Positions 43,191 through 53,590 are shown, counted from the first letter of the stretch. The stretch is DNA of 64,000 nt from Prolixibacteraceae bacterium (GCA_025210775.1 JAOARB010000021.1:1-64000); one strand, 5' to 3'. Made by a program: numbers and translations. The notes: generated by a model from the sequence alone, not told the origin.

Positions 43191-45278
43191 ATGAAAATGG
43201 ATAATAACATCAAATACATCAAAGGGATAGGTCCTAAGAAACAGATGCTTTTAAAAAGTGAATTACAGATAAACACTATTGAAGAGCTTCTCTGTTATTA
43301 TCCATACAAATATATTGACAGAACAAAATTTGCAACCGTAAAAGAGGCAAAACAATCAACCGATACGGTTCAGTGTAAAGGGTGGATAACACAAATAAAA
43401 ACAGAAGGCTTTGGTCCCAAAGAGCGATTAATCGCATATTTCACTGATGGCGAAGCATTTATTGATTTGGTATTTTTCGCTGGAGTAAAATATCTAAAAC
43501 AATCACTTAAAACAAAAGAACCATATATCCTATTTGGTAAGCCCAATAGATTTGGCAAAGATATTTCAATCGTTCACCCCGAACTAACTCTAGCAAAAGA
43601 AGAAAATAGCACTGGTGGACTATATCCACAATACCATACGACAGAGAAAATGAAAAAAGAAGGTATTCAATCTAAGAATATCTTTCAATTTGTTTGCAAT
43701 GCATTAAAAGTACTAGACAAGGAAGAGGTAGAGAATCTCCCTTCTTGGTTAATTAAATACAGAAATCTAATATCCAAACAGGATGCCTTAAAAGGAATCC
43801 ATTGCCCGTCATCTTACGACGAGTTAAATGCTGCCACCTATAGGTTGAAATTTGAAGAGCTCTTTTTTAACCAACTTAAAGTGATCTATCTGAAGATCGA
43901 TAGAGAACAGAAGTATAAAGGCAATATATTTCCACACATCGGACCTTTGTTTAATGATTTCTATACAAAACATATCCCTTTTGAACTCACCAATGCACAG
44001 AAACGTGTAATCAAGGAAGTGAGACAAAATATGAAAGGTGGTATCCAAATGAATCGATTAGTCCAAGGGGATGTGGGTAGTGGCAAAACCATGGTTGCTT
44101 TTATGACCGCACTGATTGCCATAGACAATGGATTCCAAGCTTGTCTTATGGCACCTACAGAGATTCTTGCTTCTCAACACCTTGCTTCTATTTTGGAGAT
44201 GAAGCATGATCTGCCTTTAAACGTTAGACTCCTAACAGGATCGACCAAAGTAGCAGAAAGAAGAATCATACATCAAGAGCTAGAAGATGGGACTTTGGAT
44301 TTGTTGATTGGAACCCATGCACTCATTGAAGATAAAGTCAAGTTTAAGCAACTAGGGCTTGTGATCATCGATGAACAACATCGTTTTGGGGTAGCACAGA
44401 GAGCAAAACTTTGGAGTAAGAGCGTTATTCCACCCCACATACTGGTAATGACCGCAACTCCTATTCCAAGAACTCTTGCAATGACACTGTATGGAGACCT
44501 TGATGTGTCATTAATTGATGAACTTCCTCCAGGAAGGAAGCCTATTGTCACAAAACATTTCTTTGAATCTAAAAGGGCAAAGATCAATGAGTTTATTCAA
44601 GATGAACTAGATAAAGGACATCAAGTTTATGTTGTCTATCCATTAATTGAAGAGTCCAAGAATATGGACTTTAAAAATCTGGAGAATGGATTTGAACAAA
44701 TCAAAGAAGATTTTCCAGATCATAAGATTAGTATCGTACATGGGAAACTAAAACCCAAAGAAAAAGATAGTGAAATGATGAGATTCAAGAATCATGAATC
44801 TCATATTATGGTAGCCACCACTGTTATCGAGGTGGGGGTAAATGTTCCTAATGCTTCAGTAATGATCATTGAAAGTGCTGAACGATTTGGATTGTCTCAA
44901 CTACATCAGCTTAGAGGTCGTGTGGGAAGAGGTGCCGATCAAGCCTACTGTATTCTTGTAACAGGGGATAAAATAAGTAAAGTATCCAAAACAAGAATGG
45001 AGACAATGGTGAATCACCATGATGGCTTTAAGATCTCAGAAGTAGACCTTGAATTAAGAGGACCTGGAGATATCGAAGGATTACAACAAAGTGGAGATAT
45101 TCTTGATCTTAAATTAGCAGATATCACCAAAGATGCAGATCTATTAGCAGATGTAAGACAAATCATATTTAAAATTAGCGAGAAGGATAAAAAACTGTCA
45201 CATCCCGCAAACAATAAACTCTTGCAAATGTTAATAAAAACAAATAAAAGTTTATTTAATTGGAGTGACATAAGTTAA
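43191..45278 (+). CDS. recG: ATP-dependent DNA helicase RecG
   Basis: A 695-aa branched-DNA helicase that regresses stalled forks and remodels recombination intermediates. The N-terminal wedge/OB domain occupies residues 60-150 (QCKGWITQIKTEGFGPKERLIAYFTDG). Helicase motifs: I GDVGSGKT, Ia APTEILA, II DEQHRFGV, III MTATPIPRT, V ATTVIEVGVNVP and VI QLRGRVGRG. Length is normal. It starts 17 bp before a sensor kinase in the same orientation, so the two may share a transcript. Confidence 0.96.
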   Translation: MKMDNNIKYIKGIGPKKQMLLKSELQINTIEELLCYYPYKYIDRTKFATVKEAKQSTDTVQCKGWITQIKTEGFGPKERLIAYFTDGEAFIDLVFFAGVKYLKQSLKTKEPYILFGKPNRFGKDISIVHPELTLAKEENSTGGLYPQYHTTEKMKKEGIQSKNIFQFVCNALKVLDKEEVENLPSWLIKYRNLISKQDALKGIHCPSSYDELNAATYRLKFEELFFNQLKVIYLKIDREQKYKGNIFPHIGPLFNDFYTKHIPFELTNAQKRVIKEVRQNMKGGIQMNRLVQGDVGSGKTMVAFMTALIAIDNGFQACLMAPTEILASQHLASILEMKHDLPLNVRLLTGSTKVAERRIIHQELEDGTLDLLIGTHALIEDKVKFKQLGLVIIDEQHRFGVAQRAKLWSKSVIPPHILVMTATPIPRTLAMTLYGDLDVSLIDELPPGRKPIVTKHFFESKRAKINEFIQDELDKGHQVYVVYPLIEESKNMDFKNLENGFEQIKEDFPDHKISIVHGKLKPKEKDSEMMRFKNHESHIMVATTVIEVGVNVPNASVMIIESAERFGLSQLHQLRGRVGRGADQAYCILVTGDKISKVSKTRMETMVNHHDGFKISEVDLELRGPGDIEGLQQSGDILDLKLADITKDADLLADVRQIIFKISEKDKKLSHPANNKLLQMLIKTNKSLFNWSDIS

Positions 45279-45295
45279 TCTATTTATCAAGAGAG

Positions 45296-47116
45296 ATGAA
45301 ATATCAGATAAACACCGATAGAAAAGCCTTATTCAACAAATTCTTTCCTGTATTTGTACTATTAGCAACCATCATACTTGGGGCTATCTTTTGGTCATAT
45401 TTCATGTTTGAAGTAGACAATGACATCAAAAATGGAGAGATGAGACACCAGTCTATCCTTCAAATTCAAGCCAAAGAGCTTAGTAGCTCTATTGAGAATC
45501 AATTTATGGATCTTCTTGAAATAGCTTCTCGCCCAAATATTTCAAACTATATTGAACAAAGAAGAACAACGGAGAAAATCATCGATGAATTTGCAACCTA
45601 TTTAAAAAGAAAAAGAAACTACAATCAGATTAATATATTGGTACCTGGACAAAACAAACTTTTTCAGGTGGACTACACAGACGATACCATTCAAAGTAGA
45701 ACTCTTACACAGGTAGATCTAAGCAAGAATGGAAGAAATAGAAAGATTGAAGAGCTATTTCAACATAAATATAGCATTAGCAAGATAAAGCCATTACTTC
45801 AGTCAGAAGATAAGCCACAACACTTTGCAATCACCTTAGCTACCACCATAGAAAACGAGACAAAAGAAAAAGCGATACTCTCATTAAGTAGCAACTTTGA
45901 TATTACGTTGAAGAAAATGAGAAGAGACAAACAAATTCTTTTTGACAATCAAAAAGTGCTTGGAAGAACATTTATTATTGATCATCATGGCATCAAGGTC
46001 TTTGATATTGACAATATCAAACAATATTGTACCCATGATAGTATCTCTACCTGTACATTCTTAAAGAGTTACCTTAAACAAAGAGATCGTTTTGATAAAA
46101 CGGAATCAGGATCGTTCATTTCAAAGAAAGGATTCTTTAGTTTTACAACCATTAATTTTGGAGAAATCTTAGAACAATTGTTAGATGAGAACCACTTTAA
46201 ATACAATAAAAAGAACCTTCCATACGACATTGAATATAAGATTGTATCCTATATTCCAGAAGATAGTTACAAGCTATATGGATCACAAAGAATTAGCAGA
46301 CTCATTGTCACATACTTAGTCATTCTCTTTTTATTAATCATCATTTCCTATTTGAGTGCAACAGCATTATCAAACAAAATATATAATCAGATTTTGTTAC
46401 GAAAGTCTTCACAAAAGCTGAAAGAAGCCAATAATGCGAAAGATAAATTCATCAAAATATTAGCCCATGATCTAAAAAACCCGATCATGAGCATACAAGG
46501 ATTCTCCACCATTATTCATGAAGATGATCCAGCATTCTCAAAAGAACAAAAAAACAATTACGCTAGACTAATACTTCAGTCAACGAAAGGAATGCTACAA
46601 CTTATTGATGAAGTACTGACATGGTCTAAATCACAGAATGGGGACCTAAAGATCCATTCCGAAAAGATTTCTGTCAATGAGACGATAGATAAAGCACTAA
46701 ACTTAATAGGATTTCAAGCGATTAAGAAAGAGATTACCATACTTAAAGATCTAGAAGAGAATCTCTATATCAACACAGATAGAAATATGTTTATCACTGT
46801 TATCCGAAACCTAACATCTAATGCAATAAAATTTTCACACAGAGGTAAATATATTAAAATAGAATCCCTTAGAAATGGAAATATGTGTGAAATTAGAATC
46901 AAAGACAATGGGGTAGGTATATCAGACAAACAGTTAAAGAAGATCTTTAAGATAGGTGAAAAGACACACACCAAAGGAACTGAAAATGAAAAAGGTACAG
47001 GCCTAGGATTGGTTCTTTGCAAGGAGTTTCTTGATAAGAATAATGGAGAGATACATATCGACTCACAGATTGACAAAGGAACCACAATTACGCTCCTATT
47101 CCCACTATACTTATAA
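45296..47116 (+). CDS. Membrane sensor histidine kinase
   Basis: A 606-aa two-component kinase. Transmembrane helix 1 spans about 15-36, a large extracytoplasmic sensor of about 290 residues follows (Cache-like, unassigned), and helix 2 spans about 334-356. The cytoplasmic part has HisKA with His391 (ILAHDLKNPIMS) and the ATPase domain: N box NLTSNAIKFS, G1 DNGVGIS, G2 GTGLGL. No receiver domain is fused and no response regulator is adjacent; the sigma-54 regulator 5 kb upstream is a possible but unproven partner. It starts 17 bp after recG. Confidence 0.9.
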   Translation: MKYQINTDRKALFNKFFPVFVLLATIILGAIFWSYFMFEVDNDIKNGEMRHQSILQIQAKELSSSIENQFMDLLEIASRPNISNYIEQRRTTEKIIDEFATYLKRKRNYNQINILVPGQNKLFQVDYTDDTIQSRTLTQVDLSKNGRNRKIEELFQHKYSISKIKPLLQSEDKPQHFAITLATTIENETKEKAILSLSSNFDITLKKMRRDKQILFDNQKVLGRTFIIDHHGIKVFDIDNIKQYCTHDSISTCTFLKSYLKQRDRFDKTESGSFISKKGFFSFTTINFGEILEQLLDENHFKYNKKNLPYDIEYKIVSYIPEDSYKLYGSQRISRLIVTYLVILFLLIIISYLSATALSNKIYNQILLRKSSQKLKEANNAKDKFIKILAHDLKNPIMSIQGFSTIIHEDDPAFSKEQKNNYARLILQSTKGMLQLIDEVLTWSKSQNGDLKIHSEKISVNETIDKALNLIGFQAIKKEITILKDLEENLYINTDRNMFITVIRNLTSNAIKFSHRGKYIKIESLRNGNMCEIRIKDNGVGISDKQLKKIFKIGEKTHTKGTENEKGTGLGLVLCKEFLDKNNGEIHIDSQIDKGTTITLLFPLYL

Positions 47117-47210
47117 CAATTCTATAATGAATTTTATATGTCGTTTATACACCTCGTATTTAAAACAAAAATAAATAAGGCCAAAAAGTCGTTTTTAGAC
47201 ATCGAATTTC

Positions 47211-47240
47211 ATTGAAATGAGAGATTCATATTTAGATTTG
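47211..47240 (+). promoter_or_regulatory. Promoter of the rseC-rnf operon
   Basis: ATTG (47211-47214), 18 nt, then TAGATTTG (47233-47240): a good Bacteroidota promoter. It lies 23 nt before the rseC ATG and would drive all seven genes to the terminator at 52763. Confidence 0.65.
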
Positions 47241-47263
47241 CAACGAATATTTTCAATGATATC

Positions 47264-47683
47264 ATGAAAAATAACAAAGAATTAACCCACGAGGGGGTAG
47301 TCTCTAAAAAAGATGGTCGTGACGCATGGGTCAAGATTATTGCGAAATCGGCATGTGCAGGGTGTCATGCAAAAGGAGCTTGTTCTGTAGCAGATGTCGA
47401 AGAAAAAATTGTTCACGTAAGAAACGCTCCTAGCGACACCAAAGTAGGAGACTCAGTAATACTTGTAGCCAACAAGAAACAAGAAAAACTTGCATTATTT
47501 CTGGGCTATGTTTTGCCACTATGCATCATAATACTCAGCTTAATCCTACTGAGATACATGAATGTAAGCGACACTGTTTCAGCAATAATCGCATTAACTA
47601 TACTTATACCATACTATTCCGTTTTATTTTTATTTAAAAAGCGTATAGCAGATAAGCTAGAATTTTCAATACGTAAAATATAG
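47264..47683 (+). CDS. rseC: RseC/SoxR-reducing-system protein
   Basis: A 139-aa protein with a Cys-rich soluble start (KSACAGCHAKGACSVADVEEKIVHV) and two transmembrane helices near 75-95 and 102-122. RseC-family proteins are often encoded with rnf and may help assemble or tune the Rnf complex, or act in SoxR reduction. It is the first gene of the operon and precedes rnfB by 15 bp. Placement supports an Rnf-linked role. Confidence 0.85.
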   Translation: MKNNKELTHEGVVSKKDGRDAWVKIIAKSACAGCHAKGACSVADVEEKIVHVRNAPSDTKVGDSVILVANKKQEKLALFLGYVLPLCIIILSLILLRYMNVSDTVSAIIALTILIPYYSVLFLFKKRIADKLEFSIRKI

Positions 47684-47698
47684 TAAATCCAAATAATA

Positions 47699-48556
47699 AT
47701 GATTCTAACACTTGTTTTTAATACGATTCTTGTATTAAGTATCATTGGAGTTTTAGCAGCAGTAATACTTGCTTTTGCTGCTAAAAAATTCAAAGTAGAA
47801 GAAGATCCTCGCATAGATGATGTTGAAGGGTCGTTACCAGGAGCTAATTGTGGTGGATGTGGATTTGCAGGTTGTAGATCCTTTGCTGAGGCTTGTGTAA
47901 AAGAGATGGAATTATCTAATCTTTTTTGCCCCGTAGGTGGAAACGATTGCATGGGTGCAGTTGCGGACATTCTTGGTCTTGAAGCAGTAAAAAAAGCACC
48001 ACAAACAGCGGTTGTACGATGTAACGGAACATGTGAACATCGTCCTAAAACAAACCACTATGATGGTTCAGTATCGTGTGCTATTGCATCTTCATTGTAT
48101 GCAGGAGAGACAGCATGTGCGTATGGATGTCTAGGATGTGGGGACTGTGTTACCGCTTGTGAGTTTGATGCCATCCACATGAACCCTGAGACAGGCTTGC
48201 CAGAAGTAGACGATGATAAATGTGTTGCTTGTGGTGCATGTGTAACAGCTTGTCCTAAAAGCTTAATTGAACTTCGCAAAAAGATGCCGAAGGGACGTAA
48301 AGTTTATGTTTCATGTCGTAACATGGATAAAGGAGCAGCAGCTAAAAAAGCATGTAGTACTGCTTGTATTGGTTGTACAAAATGTTTCAAAGAATGTCCT
48401 TTCGAAGCAATTACCATGGAAAACAATCTTGCATTTATTGACAGCGATAAGTGTAAACTTTGTCGTAAATGTGTTGCCGTTTGCCCAACAGGTGCAATCA
48501 TAGAAGAGAACTTCCCTCCACGTAAAGTGAAGAAGGAAGAGACTCCTGCATCGTAA
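47699..48556 (+). CDS. rnfB: Rnf complex subunit RnfB
   Basis: A 285-aa iron-sulfur subunit that takes electrons from reduced ferredoxin. An N-terminal membrane helix (residues 2-25) is followed by the Fe4S4 domain GANCGGCGFAGCRSFAEAC...CPVGG. Four ferredoxin-type clusters come next (CLGCGDCVTACEF, CVACGACVTACPK, CIGCTKCFKECPF, CKLCRKCVAVCPT). It is more cluster-rich than the short proteobacterial RnfB, as in Bacteroidota. It is followed by rnfC. Confidence 0.95.
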   Translation: MILTLVFNTILVLSIIGVLAAVILAFAAKKFKVEEDPRIDDVEGSLPGANCGGCGFAGCRSFAEACVKEMELSNLFCPVGGNDCMGAVADILGLEAVKKAPQTAVVRCNGTCEHRPKTNHYDGSVSCAIASSLYAGETACAYGCLGCGDCVTACEFDAIHMNPETGLPEVDDDKCVACGACVTACPKSLIELRKKMPKGRKVYVSCRNMDKGAAAKKACSTACIGCTKCFKECPFEAITMENNLAFIDSDKCKLCRKCVAVCPTGAIIEENFPPRKVKKEETPAS

Positions 48557-48596
48557 AAGTGATAAGTAATTAAACAAGAAAAACGATTAAAGTATT

Positions 48597-49931
48597 ATGG
48601 TGCTTAAGACATTTAAAATTGGGGGTATTCATCCTGCCGAAAACAAACTGTCGGCAAATGCAAGCATTGAAGCATTAGCCATCCCTAAGACCGTATATAT
48701 TCCTATGGGACAACACATAGGGGCTCCAGCTACTCCTCTGGTTAAAAAGGGAGATATGGTTAAAGTAGGACAAATGATTGGAAAGGCATCTGGTTTTGTA
48801 TCAGCAAACATCCACTCATCTGTTTCAGGAAAAGTAAAAAAGATTGATCAAATCTTAGATAGTTCTGGTTACAAAAAAAGCGTGGTTGTAATCGACGTTG
48901 AAGGTGACGAATGGGAAGAATCTATTGACCGCTCCACAACACTAGTTAAAGACATTACGCTATCTCAAGATGAGATTAAAGCGAAGATTGCGGAAGCTGG
49001 TATTGTTGGTCTTGGTGGTGCAACATTCCCAACACACATCAAACTATCTCCTCCTCCAGGAAATACAGCAGAGGTATTGATCATCAATGCTGTGGAGTGT
49101 GAACCTTATCTTACAGCCGATCACCAGATCATGCTTGAGAAAGGCGAAGAGATCATGGTTGGTGTTTCTATTCTGATGAAAGGTATTGGAGTTAAAAAAG
49201 CAATCATTGGTATTGAGAACAATAAAAAAGATGCCATTGATTACTTTAAGAAACTAGCCAAAGAATATAAAGGTATTGAGATTTGTCCTTTAAAGGTACA
49301 ATATCCTCAAGGGGGTGAGAAACAACTAATTGCTGCAACCATTGGTAAAGAAGTTCCTTCAGGAGCGCTTCCTATCGCTGTTGGTGCTGTAGTAAACAAC
49401 GTGGCAACAGCTTATGCGGTTTACGAAGCAATTCAAAAGCAGAAGCCTCTTTTCGAAAGAGTTATAACAGTAACAGGTAAGTCTGTTTCTAGACCATGTA
49501 ACCTACTTGTTCGTGGAGGTACTCCTGTAAGCGATCTTATCGAAGCAGCTGGCGGTCTTCCTGAAGATACAGGAAAAGTCATTAGCGGTGGACCAATGAT
49601 GGGTAAAGCACTAGTTAACCTAGAGGTACCATCAGCCAAAGGAACATCAGGAATACTAATCATGCAAGATACAGAATCGGCACGCGAGAAGATGGATGCT
49701 TGTATCCGTTGTGCTAAATGTGCAAGTGCATGTCCTATGGGCATTGAGCCTTATCTATTGATGACGCTATCAGAAAAAGCGATGTGGGATAAATCAGAAG
49801 AGAACAACGTTATGGATTGTATCGAATGTGGTTCTTGTTCTTTCACCTGTCCTTCTAATCGTCCTTTACTAGACTATATAAGATTAGGAAAAGGAAAAGT
49901 TGGACAAATCATTAGAAGTAGAAAAAGCTAA
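48597..49931 (+). CDS. rnfC: Rnf complex subunit RnfC
   Basis: A 444-aa NADH-interacting subunit. A flavin/NADH-binding region (VGLGGATFPTHIKLSPPPG, then NAVECEPYLTADHQIMLEKGEEI) and a SLBB-like part are followed by two C-terminal 4Fe-4S motifs, CIRCAKCASACPMG and CIECGSCSFTCPSNRPL. It passes electrons to NAD+. Length is typical of compact RnfC without the long repeat tail. Confidence 0.95.
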   Translation: MVLKTFKIGGIHPAENKLSANASIEALAIPKTVYIPMGQHIGAPATPLVKKGDMVKVGQMIGKASGFVSANIHSSVSGKVKKIDQILDSSGYKKSVVVIDVEGDEWEESIDRSTTLVKDITLSQDEIKAKIAEAGIVGLGGATFPTHIKLSPPPGNTAEVLIINAVECEPYLTADHQIMLEKGEEIMVGVSILMKGIGVKKAIIGIENNKKDAIDYFKKLAKEYKGIEICPLKVQYPQGGEKQLIAATIGKEVPSGALPIAVGAVVNNVATAYAVYEAIQKQKPLFERVITVTGKSVSRPCNLLVRGGTPVSDLIEAAGGLPEDTGKVISGGPMMGKALVNLEVPSAKGTSGILIMQDTESAREKMDACIRCAKCASACPMGIEPYLLMTLSEKAMWDKSEENNVMDCIECGSCSFTCPSNRPLLDYIRLGKGKVGQIIRSRKS

Positions 49932-49983
49932 GCTAAGTATAAAACAGAAGTGTAATTTTTAGACACAAAAAAATTATAAAGTA

Positions 49984-50958
49984 ATGAAATTACTTACCGT
50001 TTCACCATCACCACACATCAAAGGAGATGAATCTGTGAAGAAAATAATGTATGGAGTAGTTCTATCGCTGATTCCTGCATTAATTATGAGCACGATCTTC
50101 TTTGGATGGAAAGCATTGATGATTACCTCTATCGCGGTTGCATCATGTGTAATTTTTGAATACCTTATTCAAAAGTATCTATTAAAAGGAGAAGCAACAA
50201 TCCAAGATGGTTCTGCTATTATTACAGGACTTCTTCTATCATTTAATGTACCTAGTTCTCTACCAATATGGTTGGTAGTAATGGGAGCATTGGTTGCTAT
50301 TGGTATTGGAAAAATGTCTTTTGGTGGTTTAGGACAAAACCCATTTAACCCAGTATTGGTTGGAAGGGTCTTTCTTTTAATCTCATTCCCTGTTCAGATG
50401 ACTTCATGGACACCAAACGCAACAGTAGATGGTTTCTCTGGAGCAACACCACTAGGGATATTAAAAGAAGGTATCAAATCAGGACAATCGGTATCACAGC
50501 TACTACCTAACTTACCATCTAATTTTGATCTATTCTATGGATCGATGAGTGGTTCACTAGGAGAGATATCTGCTATGGCAATCCTTCTTGGAGGTCTATA
50601 TATGATCTTTAAGAAAATTATCACATGGCAAATTCCTACAGCCGTATTAGGTAGTATGTTTGTTTTACAAGGAATTTTATTTCTTGTTAACCCTGAACAA
50701 TTTATCAATCCTCTATTTCATATCTTAACAGGAGGGGCAATGTTAGGAGCCATCTATATGGCAACAGACATGGTTACTTCTCCAATGTCATCTAAAGGAC
50801 AGTTAATTTATGGTGCTGCAATTGGTATCATTACCATTTGTATCCGTAATTTTGGGGCATATCCAGAAGGAATTTCATTTGCAATCCTTATTATGAACGG
50901 AATAGTACCTCTAATCAACAACTATGTTAAACCAAAAAGATTTGGAGGAAAAGCATAA
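49984..50958 (+). CDS. rnfD: Rnf complex subunit RnfD
   Basis: A 324-aa polytopic subunit with about nine helices. The covalent FMN attachment region is present in the segment TVDGFSGATPLG (SGAT with the flavinylated Thr). It forms part of the ion-translocating core. Its stop codon overlaps the rnfG start (TAATG), so translation is coupled. Confidence 0.95.
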   Translation: MKLLTVSPSPHIKGDESVKKIMYGVVLSLIPALIMSTIFFGWKALMITSIAVASCVIFEYLIQKYLLKGEATIQDGSAIITGLLLSFNVPSSLPIWLVVMGALVAIGIGKMSFGGLGQNPFNPVLVGRVFLLISFPVQMTSWTPNATVDGFSGATPLGILKEGIKSGQSVSQLLPNLPSNFDLFYGSMSGSLGEISAMAILLGGLYMIFKKIITWQIPTAVLGSMFVLQGILFLVNPEQFINPLFHILTGGAMLGAIYMATDMVTSPMSSKGQLIYGAAIGIITICIRNFGAYPEGISFAILIMNGIVPLINNYVKPKRFGGKA

Positions 50959-51587
50959 TGGCAAAAGTAAAGTCAAACTTTATAAATATGGTTGCCACAC
51001 TATTTGTGGTAACAGTAGGTTCAGGAGCCTTATTAGGTCTTTTCAACCAATTAACAGCTGAAGCAATTGCAACGAGTCAACAAAAGGCTCAAGAAGAAGC
51101 AATCGCTTCTGTACTTCCTTCTTTCGAGAAATTAGGGGATAGCTATAAGATGCTTCCTAAAGGAGATAAAGATAGCTTGGAAGTATTTCCAGCGTTCGAT
51201 GCAAACAATAAAAAAGTTGGTAATGCGGTAAAAACATATACCAACAATGGATTCTCGGGACTTATTGAAATCATGGTTGGTTTTGATGACGAAAACAAGA
51301 TTTCTGGTTTTCAAGTATTAAAACACCAAGAGACTCCAGGTTTAGGTTCAAAAATGCAAGAATGGTTTACTCCAAAAATGAAAGGTATTGATCCATTCAA
51401 AACCAATATGACCGTATCTAAAGATGGTGGTGATATCGATGCCATTACTGCAGCAACCATCTCTTCTAGAGCTTTCCTTGATGCAATTAGAAGAGCAACA
51501 AAAGCTGTAAGTAACAACACCACTTCTGATGGTGTATCTGGGGCTTCACACCAACATAAAGCAAAAGAGGGAGGTAATCATGAATAA
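50958..51587 (+). CDS. rnfG: Rnf complex subunit RnfG
   Basis: A 209-aa single-pass protein with a large extracytoplasmic FMN-binding domain. The helix is at residues 8-28. The flavinylation signature lies in DAITAATISSRAF, and KHQETPGLGSKMQEWF is also typical. It overlaps rnfD by one base and rnfE by eight. Confidence 0.94.
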   Translation: MAKVKSNFINMVATLFVVTVGSGALLGLFNQLTAEAIATSQQKAQEEAIASVLPSFEKLGDSYKMLPKGDKDSLEVFPAFDANNKKVGNAVKTYTNNGFSGLIEIMVGFDDENKISGFQVLKHQETPGLGSKMQEWFTPKMKGIDPFKTNMTVSKDGGDIDAITAATISSRAFLDAIRRATKAVSNNTTSDGVSGASHQHKAKEGGNHE

Positions 51588-52164
51588 ATTTGAAACAATC
51601 ACTAAAGGATTACTTAAAGAGAATCCAGTATTTGTACTACTTCTTGGGATGTGTCCAACCCTAGGGGTTACATCATCAGCTATCAATGGTTTAGGTATGG
51701 GATTGGCAACAACCTTTGTATTAATGCTATCCAATATTGCCATTTCATTGGTTGCTCGCTTTATTCCAGATAAAGTTCGTATTCCTAGTTTTATCGTTAT
51801 CATTGCAACTTTTGTAACGGTACTTCAGATGGTAATGCAAGCATATCTACCAGCTCTATACAAAAGCTTAGGTCTTTTTATTCCACTTATTGTTGTAAAC
51901 TGTATCGTTCTAGGACGCGCAGAAGCATTTGCTTCAAAGAACACTCCACTAGACTCTATGCTAGATGGTATTGGAATGGGACTAGGTTTTAGTTTTGCAT
52001 TAACTCTTCTTGGTTCTATCCGAGAACTTTTAGGTAGCGGACAAGTATTTGGACTATCTATTTTCAGCGAAAGTTATGGTAGTTTGGTATTTATCCTTGC
52101 TCCTGGAGCATTCCTAGTGTTAGGATACCTTATTGCTATCATTAATAAAATTAAAAATGTATAA
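51580..52164 (+). CDS. rnfE: Rnf complex subunit RnfE
   Basis: A protein of 194 aa from ATG 51580, which is preceded by AGGGAGG; a further upstream in-frame start was rejected. A six-helix membrane protein, homologous to RnfA and inserted in the opposite orientation (KENPVFVLLLGMCPTLGVTSSAINGLGMG). It is followed 3 bp later by rnfA. Confidence 0.94.
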   Translation: MNKFETITKGLLKENPVFVLLLGMCPTLGVTSSAINGLGMGLATTFVLMLSNIAISLVARFIPDKVRIPSFIVIIATFVTVLQMVMQAYLPALYKSLGLFIPLIVVNCIVLGRAEAFASKNTPLDSMLDGIGMGLGFSFALTLLGSIRELLGSGQVFGLSIFSESYGSLVFILAPGAFLVLGYLIAIINKIKNV

Positions 52165-52167
52165 GAG

Positions 52168-52740
52168 ATGGAATACATTATCATTATTATATCAGCAGTC
52201 TTTGTAAACAACATTGTTTTATCTCAATTCTTAGGTATTTGTCCTTTCTTAGGAGTATCGAAGAAGATTTCTACTGCAATAGGAATGACAGGGGCGGTAG
52301 CTTTCGTAATGGCATTGGCAACGATTGTTACATTCATTGTACAAAAAAACGTACTAGAACCTCTTAACGTAGAATATCTACAAACGATCTCTTTTATCTT
52401 AATTATTGCATCTCTAGTTCAGTTGGTTGAGATTATTCTTAAAAAAGTGAGTCCATCACTATACCAAGCATTGGGAGTATTTCTTCCATTGATCACCACT
52501 AACTGTGCTATTTTAGGGGTAGCAATTCTTACAATCCAAAAGAACTACTCTCTACTAGAGGGAGTAACATTTGCTGTTTCTAATGCCATTGGCTTCGGAC
52601 TAGCATTGGTTATCTTTGCTGGTATTAGAGAACATTTGGAATTGACCAACACTCCTAAAGGATTAAAAGGAACCCCTATCGCGCTTATTACAGCTGGTAT
52701 TCTAGCTATGGCATTTATGGGATTCTCTGGTATCGTATAA
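52168..52740 (+). CDS. rnfA: Rnf complex subunit RnfA
   Basis: A 190-aa six-helix subunit ([21 protein letters not shown], then [15 protein letters not shown]), paralogous to RnfE. It completes the set B-C-D-G-E-A. The complex oxidises ferredoxin, reduces NAD+ and pumps Na+ or H+. It ends at a strong terminator. Confidence 0.95.
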   Translation: MEYIIIIISAVFVNNIVLSQFLGICPFLGVSKKISTAIGMTGAVAFVMALATIVTFIVQKNVLEPLNVEYLQTISFILIIASLVQLVEIILKKVSPSLYQALGVFLPLITTNCAILGVAILTIQKNYSLLEGVTFAVSNAIGFGLALVIFAGIREHLELTNTPKGLKGTPIALITAGILAMAFMGFSGIV

Positions 52741-52762
52741 TCACATTACCTTACTATAGTTC

Positions 52763-52794
52763 AAAAAGCTATCCATTCATTTGGATAGCTTTTT
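52763..52794 (+). terminator. Terminator of the rnf operon
   Basis: A 12-bp stem AAAAAGCTATCC/GGATAGCTTTTT with an 8-nt loop and a T-run. Confidence 0.9.
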
Positions 52795-52914
52795 TTATTT
52801 CCAATAAACGACACATTTCACACATAAAGGCGATATAAGACACAAAAATAGACGTATTGAACAATTATATAGAAATCATTCTTTATTTTGGAGAACGAAC
52901 TTAAAAAGGAAAAT

Positions 52915-53442
52915 ATGTATACATTTTTGGAGTTAATAAAGAAACGTAGAAGTATTCGAAAATTCGAAGACAAAAAGATACCACAAGAGCAGATTAAAGA
53001 GATCCTAAAACCGGCCCTACTTTCTCCTTCATCAAAGAGTAAAAGACCTTGGAAATTTATTGTAACAGAAGAGAGTGAGAAACTAGAACTGATAGCTAAA
53101 TGCAAGCCTTTTGGAGCTAAATTTGTTACAGATGCATCAGCAGCCATTTTAATCCTAGGAAATAGCGAACAAAGTGATGTATGGATAGAAGATTGCGCAG
53201 TAGCAACCACATTAATCCAATTGGCCGCAGAAGAGAAGAATATTGGCTCTACTTGGGTACAAATACGCAAGCGAAAAAATGAAGAAGGGGAACCTGCGGA
53301 GAATATACTAAAAGAATCATTTGATATTCCTGAATCATGGAATATTCTTGCAGTCGTTGCATTAGGCTATAAGCAAAAAGAAAGATCATCATATAGCGAT
53401 GATGATATGGAATGGGATAAGGTTAGCTACGAAAAATTCTAA
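52915..53442 (+). CDS. Nitroreductase-family protein
   Basis: A protein of 175 aa from ATG 52915, preceded by AAAAAGGA; a TTG at 52888 was rejected. A flavin (FMN) reductase of the nitroreductase fold: LIKKRRSIRKFEDKKIPQEQIKEILKPALLSPSSKSKRPWKFIV is the classic N-terminal FMN-binding pattern. It uses NAD(P)H to reduce nitro-aromatics, quinones or flavins; the substrate is not predictable. Short length is within range. It is monocistronic. Confidence 0.9.
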   Translation: MYTFLELIKKRRSIRKFEDKKIPQEQIKEILKPALLSPSSKSKRPWKFIVTEESEKLELIAKCKPFGAKFVTDASAAILILGNSEQSDVWIEDCAVATTLIQLAAEEKNIGSTWVQIRKRKNEEGEPAENILKESFDIPESWNILAVVALGYKQKERSSYSDDDMEWDKVSYEKF

Positions 53443-53526
53443 AGCACCTATCCCAACAATATTACTCTTTGATTATCCATCATTTCGAAAATATAGAGGT
53501 CGAAGAACAGCAAGCATTAAAAAGGA

Positions 53527-53555
53527 AGAGGGTGTCTCAATATAGGACACCCTCT
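53527..53555 (-). terminator. Possible terminator of the 53591-54142 gene
   Basis: A 10-bp perfect stem AGAGGGTGTC/GACACCCTCT with a 9-nt loop. On the minus strand it is followed by TTCCTTTTTAA, so it is weak. Confidence 0.5.
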
Positions 53556-53590
53556 CTCACAATGGACCAGAGTACTAATCGACACAAAAA

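Noticed and set aside
45296..47116. Two-component pair between this kinase and the sigma-54-type regulator at 39309
   Set aside because: They are 5 kb apart with recG and others between; nothing in the sequence links them.
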